A stretch of 64,000 nt of DNA, taken from NCBI RefSeq assembly GCF_025566985.1, contig NZ_JAOQJD010000005.1, positions 1-64,000 on the forward strand, read 5' to 3'. The translations under genes and the position numbers were made by a program. Each line of letters begins with the position of its first letter. Within the stretch, counting starts at the first letter, position 1. A model generated the notes under the pieces. The model was not told the DNA's origin, searched no databases, and saw nothing but the letters and a program-made list of their open reading frames with translations. This DNA comes from Aedoeadaptatus acetigenes. Lineage in GTDB: Bacteria; Bacillota; Clostridia; Tissierellales; Peptoniphilaceae. Of this stretch, positions 6,978 to 14,569 are shown piece by piece.

Positions 6978-7193
6978 AGTTGCTAAGGTGAATCTGCTTA
7001 CCATGTTTGAATAAGGTAGTTCAGAACGAACCTACTCTATCAAACGTTAGTTCTAAGTCATGATATAGCAACTGAAATAGAATATTACTTTACAGAGCCG
7101 TTTTCATTTGTCAAAGTTTCGTAAAACAGGCATAAAAAAGTTAGTGTATAGGCAACCTTGGTGGAGATGAGGAGACAACCCTATTCTTTTTTC
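6978..7193 (+). ncRNA. candidate structured RNA with nested stems
   Basis: An outer stem, AGTTGCTA (6978-6985) with TAGCAACT (7066-7073), encloses GTTTGA (7005-7010)/TCAAAC (7040-7045). That in turn encloses AGGTAGTTC/GAACCTACT. Next come GCCGTTTT (7097-7104)/AAAACAGGC (7123-7131), with one bulge, and a final long hairpin, AAAAAAG (7134-7140) plus ATAGG (7148-7152) with CCTAT (7180-7184) plus CTTTTTT (7186-7192), which could act as a terminator. An upstream stem, GGTAGTGT/ACACCACC (about 6937-6959), may belong to it. Strand, ends and promoter are uncertain. No known family was recognised. Confidence 0.42.
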
Positions 7194-7547
7194 TTCGCCA
7201 ATTTTATGGAAGAGGTTAGGGGGCATATTAGCAATCATCAAAACTTTTCAAAGATTAGTTAACTACCCCCCTTCTAATTCGTTGTGGTGCTAACAGTATG
7301 AATCAGATATGAAAGTAGGGGATAATATACTACGACAAATCATAGAGCGTATGAATAGAGAGTGTATAGCTTTCCCCGCCTATCATTTTCTTGTTGCTAA
7401 TAAATAAGAACGAATAGAATGATCCATAGATTGTAGGTTCAAAACAGAATGGAAATATGATCCATCTTTTTTTGTTGCTAAAGGTTTATCGACCATACAT
7501 AGAAGGAACAAACGGAAGATATCTATTCATGACCATTTAAAAATATC

Positions 7548-7638
7548 TGTTTATAAAAGTACACAAAAATAAACAAGGCGAAACAAACGGAAACAATGTT
7601 TATAAACATATCAAAAATAATTTACAAATGTTTATAAA
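7548..7638. promoter_or_regulatory. res-like repeats ahead of the serine recombinase
   Basis: TGTTTATAAA occurs three times in direct orientation: 7548-7557, 7597-7606 and 7629-7638. The middle copy is the core of a perfect 14-bp palindrome (7596-7609). Clustered sites just before a resolvase gene are typical of recombination sites that also autoregulate the gene. The function is inferred from position. Confidence 0.5.
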
Positions 7639-7644
7639 AAAGAC

Positions 7645-7673
7645 TGGACATATAAAAACACTTCGGCTAAAAT
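7645..7673 (+). promoter_or_regulatory. promoter of the serine recombinase gene
   Basis: TGGACA (7645-7650), a 17-bp spacer and TAAAAT (7668-7673). It directly follows the TGTTTATAAA repeats, so the recombinase may repress its own gene. Confidence 0.65.
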
Positions 7674-7703
7674 AGAATCACCAAATCAAAAGGGGGTTCT
7701 ATT

Positions 7704-8366
7704 ATGGCAGATAGTTACACTTACGGTTATGCGAGAGTATCGACGAAAGAACAAAATGCAGATAGGCAAGTAAAAGCGATTTATGATTATTGCAATCAAA
7801 AGGGAATTTCCATTGACGAACGCCATATGATTGTTGACAAAGCAAGCGGAAAAGACTTCAAGCGAGAAAACTATTCTGCACTTCGGAACACCATGCTACG
7901 TTCCGGCGATACGCTTATTGTGAAGGAACTTGACCGCTTAGGGCGTAACAAGGAAGAAATCAAAAGGGAACTGGAACACTTCAAAGAGCAAGGCATAAGG
8001 GTGAAGATACTTAACATTCCAACAACGCTGGTAGACTTAGAGGGCGAACAATCTTCTCAATGGGTCATGGAGATGGTGAATAACATTCTAATCGAAGTAT
8101 TAGGTGCTATTGCCGAAGAAGAACGATTGAAGATAAGGCAACGCCAAAGGGAAGGAATCGACCTTGCCAAAGCGAAAGGGGTAGAGTTGGGTAGACCGAA
8201 GATGAACTATTCCACGCTAACGGATCAACAAAGAGATATTATAGAAGCGAACTATCCAAAGTGGAAAGAGAAGGAAATTACCGCTACAAGGTTTATGGAA
8301 CTTGTAGGACTAAAGCGTAACACCTTCTATAAGATCATGAAGGAATACGGGGAAGAAGTGTTGTAA
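7704..8366 (+). CDS. serine recombinase (resolvase/invertase type)
   Basis: A 220-residue small serine recombinase. The N-terminal catalytic domain (about 1-145) begins YGYARVSTKEQNADRQ, with the nucleophile Ser in the RVSTKEQ motif and the supporting LIVKELDRLGRN block. A long helix leads to a C-terminal helix-turn-helix (about 175-220, TATRFMELVGLKRNTFYKI). The length fits a resolvase/invertase and not a large serine integrase, so it probably resolves multimers or inverts DNA and does not insert the element. The ribosome binding site AAAGGGGG is strong. It lies near attR. The tyrosine integrase at the other end is the more likely integration enzyme. Confidence 0.92.
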   Translation: MADSYTYGYARVSTKEQNADRQVKAIYDYCNQKGISIDERHMIVDKASGKDFKRENYSALRNTMLRSGDTLIVKELDRLGRNKEEIKRELEHFKEQGIRVKILNIPTTLVDLEGEQSSQWVMEMVNNILIEVLGAIAEEERLKIRQRQREGIDLAKAKGVELGRPKMNYSTLTDQQRDIIEANYPKWKEKEITATRFMELVGLKRNTFYKIMKEYGEEVL

Positions 8367-8500
8367 TTTGAATAGGCTTATGGTATCTTAAGTTAAGGTT
8401 CAAAATGAATTCAGATATAAATAAATACAAATCAATGGCGACGGGCTATACGATCAAACGAGAGTTGATGAGGCTTCAAAGATTGAATCTTAAGTGCGTT

Positions 8501-8551
8501 AGGGTTCGAATCCTTTGCGGTACGCCAAAGCAAGTTTACTTTTGTAAGCTT
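8501..8551 (+). repeat. attR: right 51-bp direct repeat
   Basis: Exact copy of 1106-1156. It holds the last bases of tRNA-Arg and leads straight into the second arm and T-tract of the tRNA terminator, so this side keeps the original host junction downstream of the tRNA. Confidence 0.95.
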
Positions 8552-8559
8552 GCTTTTTT
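8528..8559 (+). terminator. original terminator of the rRNA-tRNA operon
   Basis: AAGCAAGTTTAC (8528-8539), loop TTTT, GTAAGCTTGCTT (8544-8555), then a T run. It is a twelve-base-pair stem with one G-U pair. At the attL copy the second arm is broken after GTAAGCTT and the T-tract is missing. Confidence 0.85.
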
Positions 8560-8731
8560 ATTGCTTTCATAGAATAATAAAATTGCTGTAAATGATTTTA
8601 GAAAGCCGTCGATTGCGCTGCCGATTTCTATGTCGTCAACGTGTAAGAGTTCCGTTGCGGGACCGCTATAAAGGGATTGAGATTAAGAATGATCTCCCGA
8701 CAAGTAATTTTTTGATCGTAAGGAGGATGGG

Positions 8732-9622
8732 ATGGACGCATCCGTTTTGTTTATCGCTTTACTCGCCATCGCGTTTTTTGCCGTGATTATTTCTTACAAT
8801 TTAAAACGTCCTTCGGTTCCGGCACATGAAAACAATAGTCCCATTCAACGGCCGACGTCGTCTCCCACGGATAGGGAGCGGATCATTCAGTCATTAGGAC
8901 TCAATGCCTCCGATGAAGGTGTCGACGAAGTCATCGAAGCGGCGCGCAAAGTTTACAACGACGTATACGACTGCGTCATGACCGCCAACACCGGCGAAGA
9001 GGTCGCCGGTTTTTTGGCCCGCCTGATCATAACCAATCCCTATTTGATTCAAAAAAGTCAATTCCAAGCCATACTGGATTTAGAAGTGCTCATGGATAAG
9101 GGCGCCGTACACAATGAAGACGGTTCCCTGTGGAATTTGGAGCTTTTAAAAAAAGTATTGGACAGCATGGCCGATTTTTTTCTTGAAAAGGTGGATTCTC
9201 ATTTCTTTGCCTCCGAGGAGTCTAAGGAGTCCGCGGATTTCGGTGTGAAATTCGGCTTTTTGGAGACGCTGGTAAAAGGAGCCGGGGGAGTGCAGGGATC
9301 GGATGCGCCTTCTGAGGCGACGTCAGCTTTTTTAAATGCGAAAGCAGACGAGGAAGAGGCCCGCATCATCGAAGAGGAATATTTTGAATGGTGGCTCGTC
9401 CATTGGATAATCGAAGAAGAGGAACGCCGTCGCGAATCACAGCCCGATCGAAGCATCTTTACGCACAAGGAAACCCACGAATCATCCTTCGATGAACAGG
9501 ATCTTCTGTACGACGAAGCCTATGACGGAGGCGGCGACGTGGAAGAGGTTTACGACGATTACGACAATTATTGGGATCGCTACGATGCGGGGGATGTAGA
9601 CGATTTGGATTTAGACGATTAA
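8732..9622 (+). CDS. membrane-anchored acidic protein of unknown function
   Basis: A 296-residue protein. One N-terminal membrane helix (about residues 4-22, VLFIALLAIAFFAVIISY) probably leaves the rest on the cytoplasmic side. The middle part is predicted helical. The last 50 residues are extremely acidic and Tyr-rich (for example EEVYDDYDNYWDRYDAGD). I recognise no family. The ribosome binding site AAGGAGG is 6-7 bases before the ATG. It is a monocistronic unit ended by the terminator at 9636. It is the first host gene past the element. Confidence 0.78.
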   Translation: MDASVLFIALLAIAFFAVIISYNLKRPSVPAHENNSPIQRPTSSPTDRERIIQSLGLNASDEGVDEVIEAARKVYNDVYDCVMTANTGEEVAGFLARLIITNPYLIQKSQFQAILDLEVLMDKGAVHNEDGSLWNLELLKKVLDSMADFFLEKVDSHFFASEESKESADFGVKFGFLETLVKGAGGVQGSDAPSEATSAFLNAKADEEEARIIEEEYFEWWLVHWIIEEEERRRESQPDRSIFTHKETHESSFDEQDLLYDEAYDGGGDVEEVYDDYDNYWDRYDAGDVDDLDLDD

Positions 9623-9635
9623 TGCCTTATGATGG

Positions 9636-9667
9636 AATGCTTCGATGCTTATCGGAGCATTTTTTTG
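9636..9667 (+). terminator. terminator after the acidic membrane protein
   Basis: AATGCTTCGAT (9636-9646) pairs with ATCGGAGCATT (9651-9661), then T7. Confidence 0.88.
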
Positions 9668-9685
9668 GTAAAAACCATCGAATCG

Positions 9686-9735
9686 TTGACAAAATCAGAG
9701 GAAAAGCATATTCTATAAGAAGTGACAAGGTGTCA
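9686..9735 (+). promoter_or_regulatory. promoter and operator of the TetR-type gene
   Basis: TTGACA (9686-9691), a 17-bp spacer and TATTCT (9709-9714). About 9 bp later is the palindrome TGACA-AGG-TGTCA (9723-9735), placed over the start of transcription. This is a likely operator for self-repression by the regulator encoded next. Confidence 0.7.
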
Positions 9736-9749
9736 TTAAGGAGGTTATG

Positions 9750-10307
9750 ATGGCGAGAGCGACATTTGAAAATTTAGAGGCGTCGAAAAAAGAGCGACTG
9801 CAGAAAGAGCTGCAGACATTTTTTGAAGAGACGCCGATGAAGTCCATAAATGTAACGAATATTGTAAAGGCGCTGGGCATTGCCCGCGGATCATTTTACC
9901 AGTATTTCGACGATTTGGACGATTGCTATTTCACCGTGTTGAGAGAGGCCACGGGGCAGGTGCACCACGTGTTCTTCGATTTGTTGGAGAAGAATCATCA
10001 CGATCCGGAAGCCACCCTCTGGGCCTATCAGGATTTTTTGCTGGAAACTCTTTATGATCACAATTTAAGAAATTTGTATCGGCCACAGTTTTTGGCATTC
10101 GAAAAGGCGTCCCTTTCTCACGGAAAGGCTTATATAAAAACGCACTACGGCAAGAGTGAAGCCAATTTGATTTTTTACATGATGGCGGTTTTTCACGAAT
10201 TGATCAAAGACAGCATGACGGAAGATTATTCGAAGGAAGAATTTAAAGAAACGTCGACGCAGTACATCGAGTATTTGTTGGGAGGTATCGGGGATGAAAG
10301 AATTTGA
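9750..10307 (+). CDS. TetR family transcriptional regulator
   Basis: A 185-residue regulator. The N-terminal helix-turn-helix (about 25-55, SINVTNIVKALGIARGSFYQYF) has the typical TetR signature ending in GSFYQYFxD. The remaining helices form the ligand domain. The start at 9750 is preferred over 9747 because the AAGGAGG site is then correctly spaced. A 13-bp palindrome in the promoter is its likely own operator. The gene overlaps the following membrane protein gene by 14 bp, so the regulator probably controls that protein. The effector is unknown. Confidence 0.9.
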   Translation: MARATFENLEASKKERLQKELQTFFEETPMKSINVTNIVKALGIARGSFYQYFDDLDDCYFTVLREATGQVHHVFFDLLEKNHHDPEATLWAYQDFLLETLYDHNLRNLYRPQFLAFEKASLSHGKAYIKTHYGKSEANLIFYMMAVFHELIKDSMTEDYSKEEFKETSTQYIEYLLGGIGDERI

Positions 10308-11319
10308 GCTGTTTTTCGACAGCATGTATTTAATTTTCGTCATATTTATCGGCATCCGCCTCTTGCTTTTAAGAAAGGAAAACACCGGCCTCGTCGGGGC
10401 CATGGCCATGCTGCTGGGCTTAGGCGACGCCTTCCACTTGATTCCAAGAATCGTCGCCAATGTGGAAGTTAACGGGTTTGAAGTGAACGCGACCGGACTT
10501 TTTATCGGCACGCGGGTCTCGGCCATGACCATGTCATTATTTTATCTCTTGTTTTATTACTACATTCGTCGGGAAATGAAGGCGTCCAATCGCACCCTGG
10601 ACCTGGCCATGCCGGCGCTCTTTCTCATTCGCGTCGTTACGGTGATTTTATCCTTCAACCGGTCCCAAACCATGGACTTGATCTCAAACATTCCCTTCGT
10701 GATCATGGGCCTGGTGGATATCGTGCTTCTTTTTAACAGACGAGAAAACACGAACTTAGGCAAGCTTTACCTCTACGTATTCTTCAGCTTCCTCTTCTAC
10801 GTTCCCGTGGTTTTATTTAAAGAAACCATGCCCACCATCGGCATGTTAATGATGCCGAAGACGGTCATGTACGTCCTCATTGTTTGGAAACTCTACTGTA
10901 ATTTAAAAGGCGAGTTTAATAGAGACGATCTGCTGCAATTTGCCCTGGCCTATTTATTCTTCGGAATTTTCGCCGGCGCTTTTTATCGGGAAATCGGCAA
11001 GATCTATCCCGTGGTCACGAAAATGGCCTTCCTGCACGTCCACTTAATCGTCTTGGGATTCGTCCTCTTAACCATAGCCTATCTGCTTCTTCGGGACCGG
11101 GCCTTTGAAAATGCCCGCCTGAAAAAACTGCTCACCATTTACAACTTCGGCATGTTCTTTTCATTCAGCTCCATGTTCCTTCACGGCCTCATCGACAGCT
11201 ACACCGTCGGCGCCTTCGCGCGAATCGGCATGGTAGCCGTATCGGGTGTGGGGCACATTTTGCTCACCGTAGCTCTCATTTGGGCGGTTGCATCGGGATT
11301 GAAATTCGTAGAAGCATAA
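10294..11319 (+). CDS. multi-pass membrane protein, DUF2871-like C-terminal part
   Basis: A 341-residue protein with about eleven predicted membrane helices. The segment around residues 213-266 (AYLFFGIFAGAFYREIGK, then TKMAFLHVHLIVLGFVLL) resembles the DUF2871 family of small membrane proteins, whose hallmark is a YRE motif followed by a His-containing HxH helix. Here that part follows six or seven extra N-terminal helices. The role is unknown; the HVH motif could bind metal or heme. It is translationally coupled to the TetR gene (14-bp overlap) and is the likely target of its control. A terminator follows. Confidence 0.8.
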   Translation: MKEFELFFDSMYLIFVIFIGIRLLLLRKENTGLVGAMAMLLGLGDAFHLIPRIVANVEVNGFEVNATGLFIGTRVSAMTMSLFYLLFYYYIRREMKASNRTLDLAMPALFLIRVVTVILSFNRSQTMDLISNIPFVIMGLVDIVLLFNRRENTNLGKLYLYVFFSFLFYVPVVLFKETMPTIGMLMMPKTVMYVLIVWKLYCNLKGEFNRDDLLQFALAYLFFGIFAGAFYREIGKIYPVVTKMAFLHVHLIVLGFVLLTIAYLLLRDRAFENARLKKLLTIYNFGMFFSFSSMFLHGLIDSYTVGAFARIGMVAVSGVGHILLTVALIWAVASGLKFVEA

Positions 11320-11323
11320 GACG

Positions 11324-11354
11324 AATCGGCACAAGAAATTGTGTCGATTTTTTT
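11324..11354 (+). terminator. terminator after the membrane protein
   Basis: AATCGGCACAA (11324-11334) pairs with TTGTGTCGATT (11339-11349), then a T run. The first arm is the same sequence as in the glmS terminator at 44783. Confidence 0.88.
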
Positions 11355-11419
11355 GTGGGGATTTTCACTTTGGGCAAATCAGCTGAAAACGAATCCTTCG
11401 CCGTCTCCGCTTTTTTCCA

Positions 11420-11428
11420 TGCTATAAT
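11420..11428 (+). promoter_or_regulatory. extended -10 promoter of the ybaK-like operon
   Basis: TGCTATAAT with no clear -35 box. The ybaK-like ATG is about 85 bp downstream. Confidence 0.6.
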
Positions 11429-11512
11429 AAAACTCGGAATCGATACGAACGGATTGAACGCAGCGACTGTAGATTCGTGAAAATCGGGTATAAATTTCAT
11501 GAGGTGTTTTTT

Positions 11513-11986
11513 ATGAAAAAGACGAATGCGCTCAGGCATTTAGATGCCGAAGGTATCCCTTACGAAACCTTTGAATACGACGCAGATGCCGAGGTAGACG
11601 GCGTAAAAATCGCCGAGTTAAATCATTTGCCCGTTGAGGCTGTATTTAAGACATTAATCACCGAGGGAAAAGACAAGGAACATTTCGTCTTCGTCATTCC
11701 CGTGGCCGAGGAATTGGATTTAAAAAAGGCGGCCAAAGTGTGCGGAGAGAAAAAAATCGAGATGCTGCACGTAAAAGATCTCTTGCCCCTTACAGGCTAT
11801 GTGCGCGGTGGTTGCTCGCCGGTCGGGATGAAGAAATTATTTCCCACTTATATTCACGAAACCGCCATTCTATACGACGCGATTTACGTAAGCGCCGGAA
11901 AAAAAGGTCTGCAAATGCGCGTGAATCCCGAGGAATTAGGCGAGCTGACGCGTGCCGAATTTGCAGATATTACGAAAGAAGGTTGA
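11513..11986 (+). CDS. YbaK/EbsC-type aminoacyl-tRNA deacylase
   Basis: A 157-residue trans-editing enzyme that hydrolyses mischarged tRNA (Cys-tRNA-Pro in the characterised YbaK group). Visible features are the family N-terminus (TNALRHLDAEGIPYETFEYD), the KTLITEG block (the conserved Lys in VFKTLI), and the GGCSPVGMKK loop near residue 104. The length is normal. The start at 11513 has GAGGTG eight bases upstream; an earlier in-frame ATG at 11477 lacks a site. It is the first gene of a long operon whose genes mostly overlap or abut. Confidence 0.9.
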   Translation: MKKTNALRHLDAEGIPYETFEYDADAEVDGVKIAELNHLPVEAVFKTLITEGKDKEHFVFVIPVAEELDLKKAAKVCGEKKIEMLHVKDLLPLTGYVRGGCSPVGMKKLFPTYIHETAILYDAIYVSAGKKGLQMRVNPEELGELTRAEFADITKEG

Positions 11987-13666
11987 ATGATGATTCACGA
12001 TGGATTTAATCAATGGAGAAAACTCGAGACCCTCTGTGACGAAGACCGTAAAAAGCTTCTGAACATGACCGACGAGGAAATGAAGGACAGTTTTTACCAA
12101 GAACTTGCCTTCGGAACGGCCGGCCTTCGAGGGAAGATCGGCCCGGGCACCAACCGCATGAACGAGCAGGTCATCGCCCGCGCCACTCGGGGATTGGCCG
12201 GTGTCATCGAAAAGCGCGGACAAAAGGCCATGGACCGCGGCGTCGCCATCGCTTGGGACGTGCGGGAAAGAAGTGAGCGCTTTATGGAAGTTGCCGCATC
12301 GATGCTGGCCTCCTGCGGCATTCAAGTGCATATTTTCTCGGGGATTCGGCCAACGCCCATGCTGTCCTTTGCCGTAAGGGAGCTTAGGACGCAGGCCGGC
12401 ATTGTGGTAACGGCCAGCCATAACCCGAAGGAATACAACGGCTACAAGGTCTATTGGAAGGAAGGCTCTCAAATTCGCGACGACATCGCCGATGAAATCT
12501 CGCGGGAGATCGCCAAATTCGATTACAGCGTGTGGCCGGAAAAATCCTTCGACGAATACAAAGACGAAGGCTTTATCCACATCATCGACGAAGCCTTGGA
12601 AGAAAAATACTACGCCCTCACCTTGGCAAAGGCCGTGGAAGAGGACATCAAAAAAGACATTTCCATCGTCTACACGCCCCTAAACGGCACGGGAAATTTG
12701 CCTGTTCGTCGGGTATTCAAGGCGCGGGGTTTCGACATCATTCATTTGGTCGAGGAGCAAACGGAGCCGGACAGCAGCTTTAAATCCGTGGGCTACCCAA
12801 ATCCGGAAGATTTCAAGGCCTTCGAAAAGGCGTTGGCCCTGGGAAAAGAAGTGGATGCGGATATTTTAATCGCCACGGATCCGGATTGCGACCGCGTGGC
12901 CTTGGTGGCAAAGGACGCATCCGGTGAATTTATTCCCTTTACGGGCAATCAGACCGGAGCCCTTCTCTTGGAATATATTTTGTCCCGACGCGAAGTGAAA
13001 GGCGATTTGCCGGCAAACGGCGCCGTGGTCAAAAGCATCGTCACCGGAGACATCGGTCGCAGAATCTGCGATCACTTCGGCGTCGCCATGTTCGACGCGT
13101 TGACGGGCTTTAAAAACATCTGCGCCCTGGCCAACGAGTGGGACGATACCGGTGCCTATGAATTTTTATTCGGCTACGAAGAAAGCATCGGCTACGTCTA
13201 CGGCGATCACGTCCGCGACAAAGACGCCGTGGTCACTTCCATGATGGTGGCGGAAATGGCGGCCTATTACCTGAGCATAGACAAGCGCCTGCCGGAGGTC
13301 CTTGGGGAAATCTTTAAGGCCTACGGCTACCAAGGCGAAAAACTTCTTTCCGTCGTGAAAGAAGGGCAGGAAGGTCAGGCTTTGATTCAGGGAATCATGG
13401 CGGATTTGCGGGAAAACCCCATTTCCTCCGTGGAAAGCCTGAAGGTCGAAAAAGTCGTGGACTATGCCGAGGGCGTGGAAGGCATCGGCACGAGCAATGT
13501 GCTGGAATACCATCTGGACGACGGCAGCTGCTTCTTTGTGCGGCCTTCCGGCACGGAACCGAAGATCAAACTGTATATTTACACCAACGACAAAGACGAA
13601 GAAAAAGCGAAGGAAAAAATCGAATGGATCGAGTCTGCCGTACTCCGTCGATTTGATCTGAAATGA
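11987..13666 (+). CDS. pgcA: alpha-D-phosphohexomutase (phosphoglucomutase/phosphomannomutase)
   Basis: A 559-residue enzyme that interconverts hexose 1- and 6-phosphates, feeding sugar-nucleotide and cell-wall synthesis. Domains I-IV are visible in order: the active-site serine loop TASHNPKEYNG (about 142-152), the metal-binding loop DPDCDRVAL (about 298-306), the sugar-binding loop with GYEES, and the phosphate-binding loop RPSGTEPKIK (about 519-528). The length fits the long PGM/PMM group (PgcA type). Exact substrate preference cannot be read from sequence. An ATG at 11990 is an alternative start. It overlaps the next gene by 4 bp. Confidence 0.93.
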   Translation: MMIHDGFNQWRKLETLCDEDRKKLLNMTDEEMKDSFYQELAFGTAGLRGKIGPGTNRMNEQVIARATRGLAGVIEKRGQKAMDRGVAIAWDVRERSERFMEVAASMLASCGIQVHIFSGIRPTPMLSFAVRELRTQAGIVVTASHNPKEYNGYKVYWKEGSQIRDDIADEISREIAKFDYSVWPEKSFDEYKDEGFIHIIDEALEEKYYALTLAKAVEEDIKKDISIVYTPLNGTGNLPVRRVFKARGFDIIHLVEEQTEPDSSFKSVGYPNPEDFKAFEKALALGKEVDADILIATDPDCDRVALVAKDASGEFIPFTGNQTGALLLEYILSRREVKGDLPANGAVVKSIVTGDIGRRICDHFGVAMFDALTGFKNICALANEWDDTGAYEFLFGYEESIGYVYGDHVRDKDAVVTSMMVAEMAAYYLSIDKRLPEVLGEIFKAYGYQGEKLLSVVKEGQEGQALIQGIMADLRENPISSVESLKVEKVVDYAEGVEGIGTSNVLEYHLDDGSCFFVRPSGTEPKIKLYIYTNDKDEEKAKEKIEWIESAVLRRFDLK

Positions 13667-14568
13667 TTCTCTTAGTCGACACCAATCCTCTCTTAGAGCA
13701 GCGCTTGAAAGGCGAAAGTTTTCCGAAAGGTGCGCGCGCCCGCGCGACAGAAAAGCAGACCACACCGGCCGGATACGGCGCCCACATGGCGCGGCTCGCG
13801 AGAAGCATCAACGAAGATGCGCGGCTTATGGCATTTCTCGGCGGCGACGCCGGGGAGCGCTATAAAAAGCTCATGGAAGCCGAAGGCATCCCCGTAGTGG
13901 CGAAGACGATTCGCGACGAAACCGTGGAACGCCTGATTTTAGAGGAAAAAAATCGAAAGACCACCATCGAAACCAAAGCGCCGCGACTCACGCGAGAAGA
14001 CATGGTGGATTTCTACGACCGCTTTTTAAACGAAGCGGCGGCAGCGGATGCGGTGGTTCTCGCCGAATCTTCGGATGATGACGGAGCCGACGAAATGAAG
14101 TTGCCCCTGGTTCGCTATGCCCGCAGACTATCGAAGCCTGTGATTATCATCGCCAATGAAGAGGACGATGTGGAGGAAGTGAAGGAAGCGAAGCCCTTCG
14201 GCATCGTCGTCGATCGGGACGTTTTGGCGGCGAAGTTGAACAAGCCCATTCACTTTTTAGGCGAGATCGTCTCGGCCCTGGACGTGCTTTACGGCGGCGA
14301 GATCCCCCTGATTCTCGTAACGGGAAGCGAGCGCGGCTCCATACTCTGCGCCCGTGGAAGCTATTATTTCGCGAAAAACGAAGAAAAGGGCGGAGCCTTC
14401 GATGCCCACTACGCCGCCGCGGCACTGGCCGCAGGCATCGTGCGTAAATACGACGCTCCCACGGTGTTGAAATTGGCCCACGGGGCGGCATCCACCGAAG
14501 GCGACGCGGATTTCGCCGATTTAAAAGGACGCATGAATAAAATAGATGTACAACAAATGGAGGTTTAA
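13663..14568 (+). CDS. PfkB-family sugar kinase-like protein with altered anion hole
   Basis: A 301-residue ribokinase-fold protein. The N-terminal PfkB signature is present (PAGYGAHMARLARSINEDARLMAFLGGDAGERY). The core LVTGSERGSILC also fits. The catalytic loop, usually GAGD, reads GAFD with the Asp at residue 247 kept, so the anion-hole Gly is replaced by Phe. The protein may be a weak or non-catalytic kinase or have an unusual substrate; 1-phosphofructokinase is the nearest family guess. It follows the phosphohexomutase with a 4-bp overlap. Confidence 0.8.
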   Translation: MILLVDTNPLLEQRLKGESFPKGARARATEKQTTPAGYGAHMARLARSINEDARLMAFLGGDAGERYKKLMEAEGIPVVAKTIRDETVERLILEEKNRKTTIETKAPRLTREDMVDFYDRFLNEAAAADAVVLAESSDDDGADEMKLPLVRYARRLSKPVIIIANEEDDVEEVKEAKPFGIVVDRDVLAAKLNKPIHFLGEIVSALDVLYGGEIPLILVTGSERGSILCARGSYYFAKNEEKGGAFDAHYAAAALAAGIVRKYDAPTVLKLAHGAASTEGDADFADLKGRMNKIDVQQMEV

Positions 14569-14569
14569 A

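Larger units (their letters stand above)
6030..7703. other. 1.67-kb gene-free, hairpin-rich region
   Basis: No convincing protein gene lies here on either strand. What can be seen: a long imperfect inverted repeat (6041-6056 with 6082-6097); a terminator at 6131-6170; a hairpin closed by GTATTCGC/GCGAATAC (6196-6265); a LexA-box match (6759-6772); a cluster of nested stems (6978-7193); AGGGGG/CCCCCT arms (about 7217-7272); and TGTTTATAAA repeats ahead of the recombinase gene. The short motif TTGCTAA or GTGCTAA recurs at about 6588, 6843, 6981, 7288, 7394 and 7476. It could hold a structured RNA, a replication or transfer origin, or both. Confidence 0.6.
1106..8551 (+). mobile_element. tRNA-Arg-integrated element with tyrosine and serine recombinases
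   Basis: The segment is bounded by perfect 51-bp direct repeats (1106-1156 and 8501-8551) covering the tRNA-Arg 3' end and part of its terminator. It is about 7.4 kb when one repeat copy is counted. It is visibly much richer in A and T than the flanking chromosome. Contents in order: integrase, acidic protein, ncRNA candidate, two paralogous small proteins, SF2 helicase, a 1.67-kb gene-free stretch and a serine recombinase. No relaxase, capsid, terminase or conjugation gene is visible. It could be a plasmid-like integrated element, a phage satellite or an integrative mobilizable element without its own relaxase. The helicase may drive replication, which is inference. Confidence 0.93.
8367..8731. 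other. intergenic stretch holding attR and the tRNA terminator
   Basis: 8367-8500 is the right end of the element. It is AT-rich, has no gene, and carries a short palindrome AAGATT-G-AATCTT at 8479-8491 beside attR. 8501-8559 is attR and the tRNA terminator. 8560-8731 is host DNA before the next gene. I see no clear promoter there; TATAAA near 8669 is a weak candidate. Confidence 0.6.

Noticed and set aside
8592..8786. 65-codon frame overlapping the start of the acidic membrane protein gene
   Set aside because: It lies mostly in intergenic DNA with no ribosome site and ends inside a well-supported gene in another frame.
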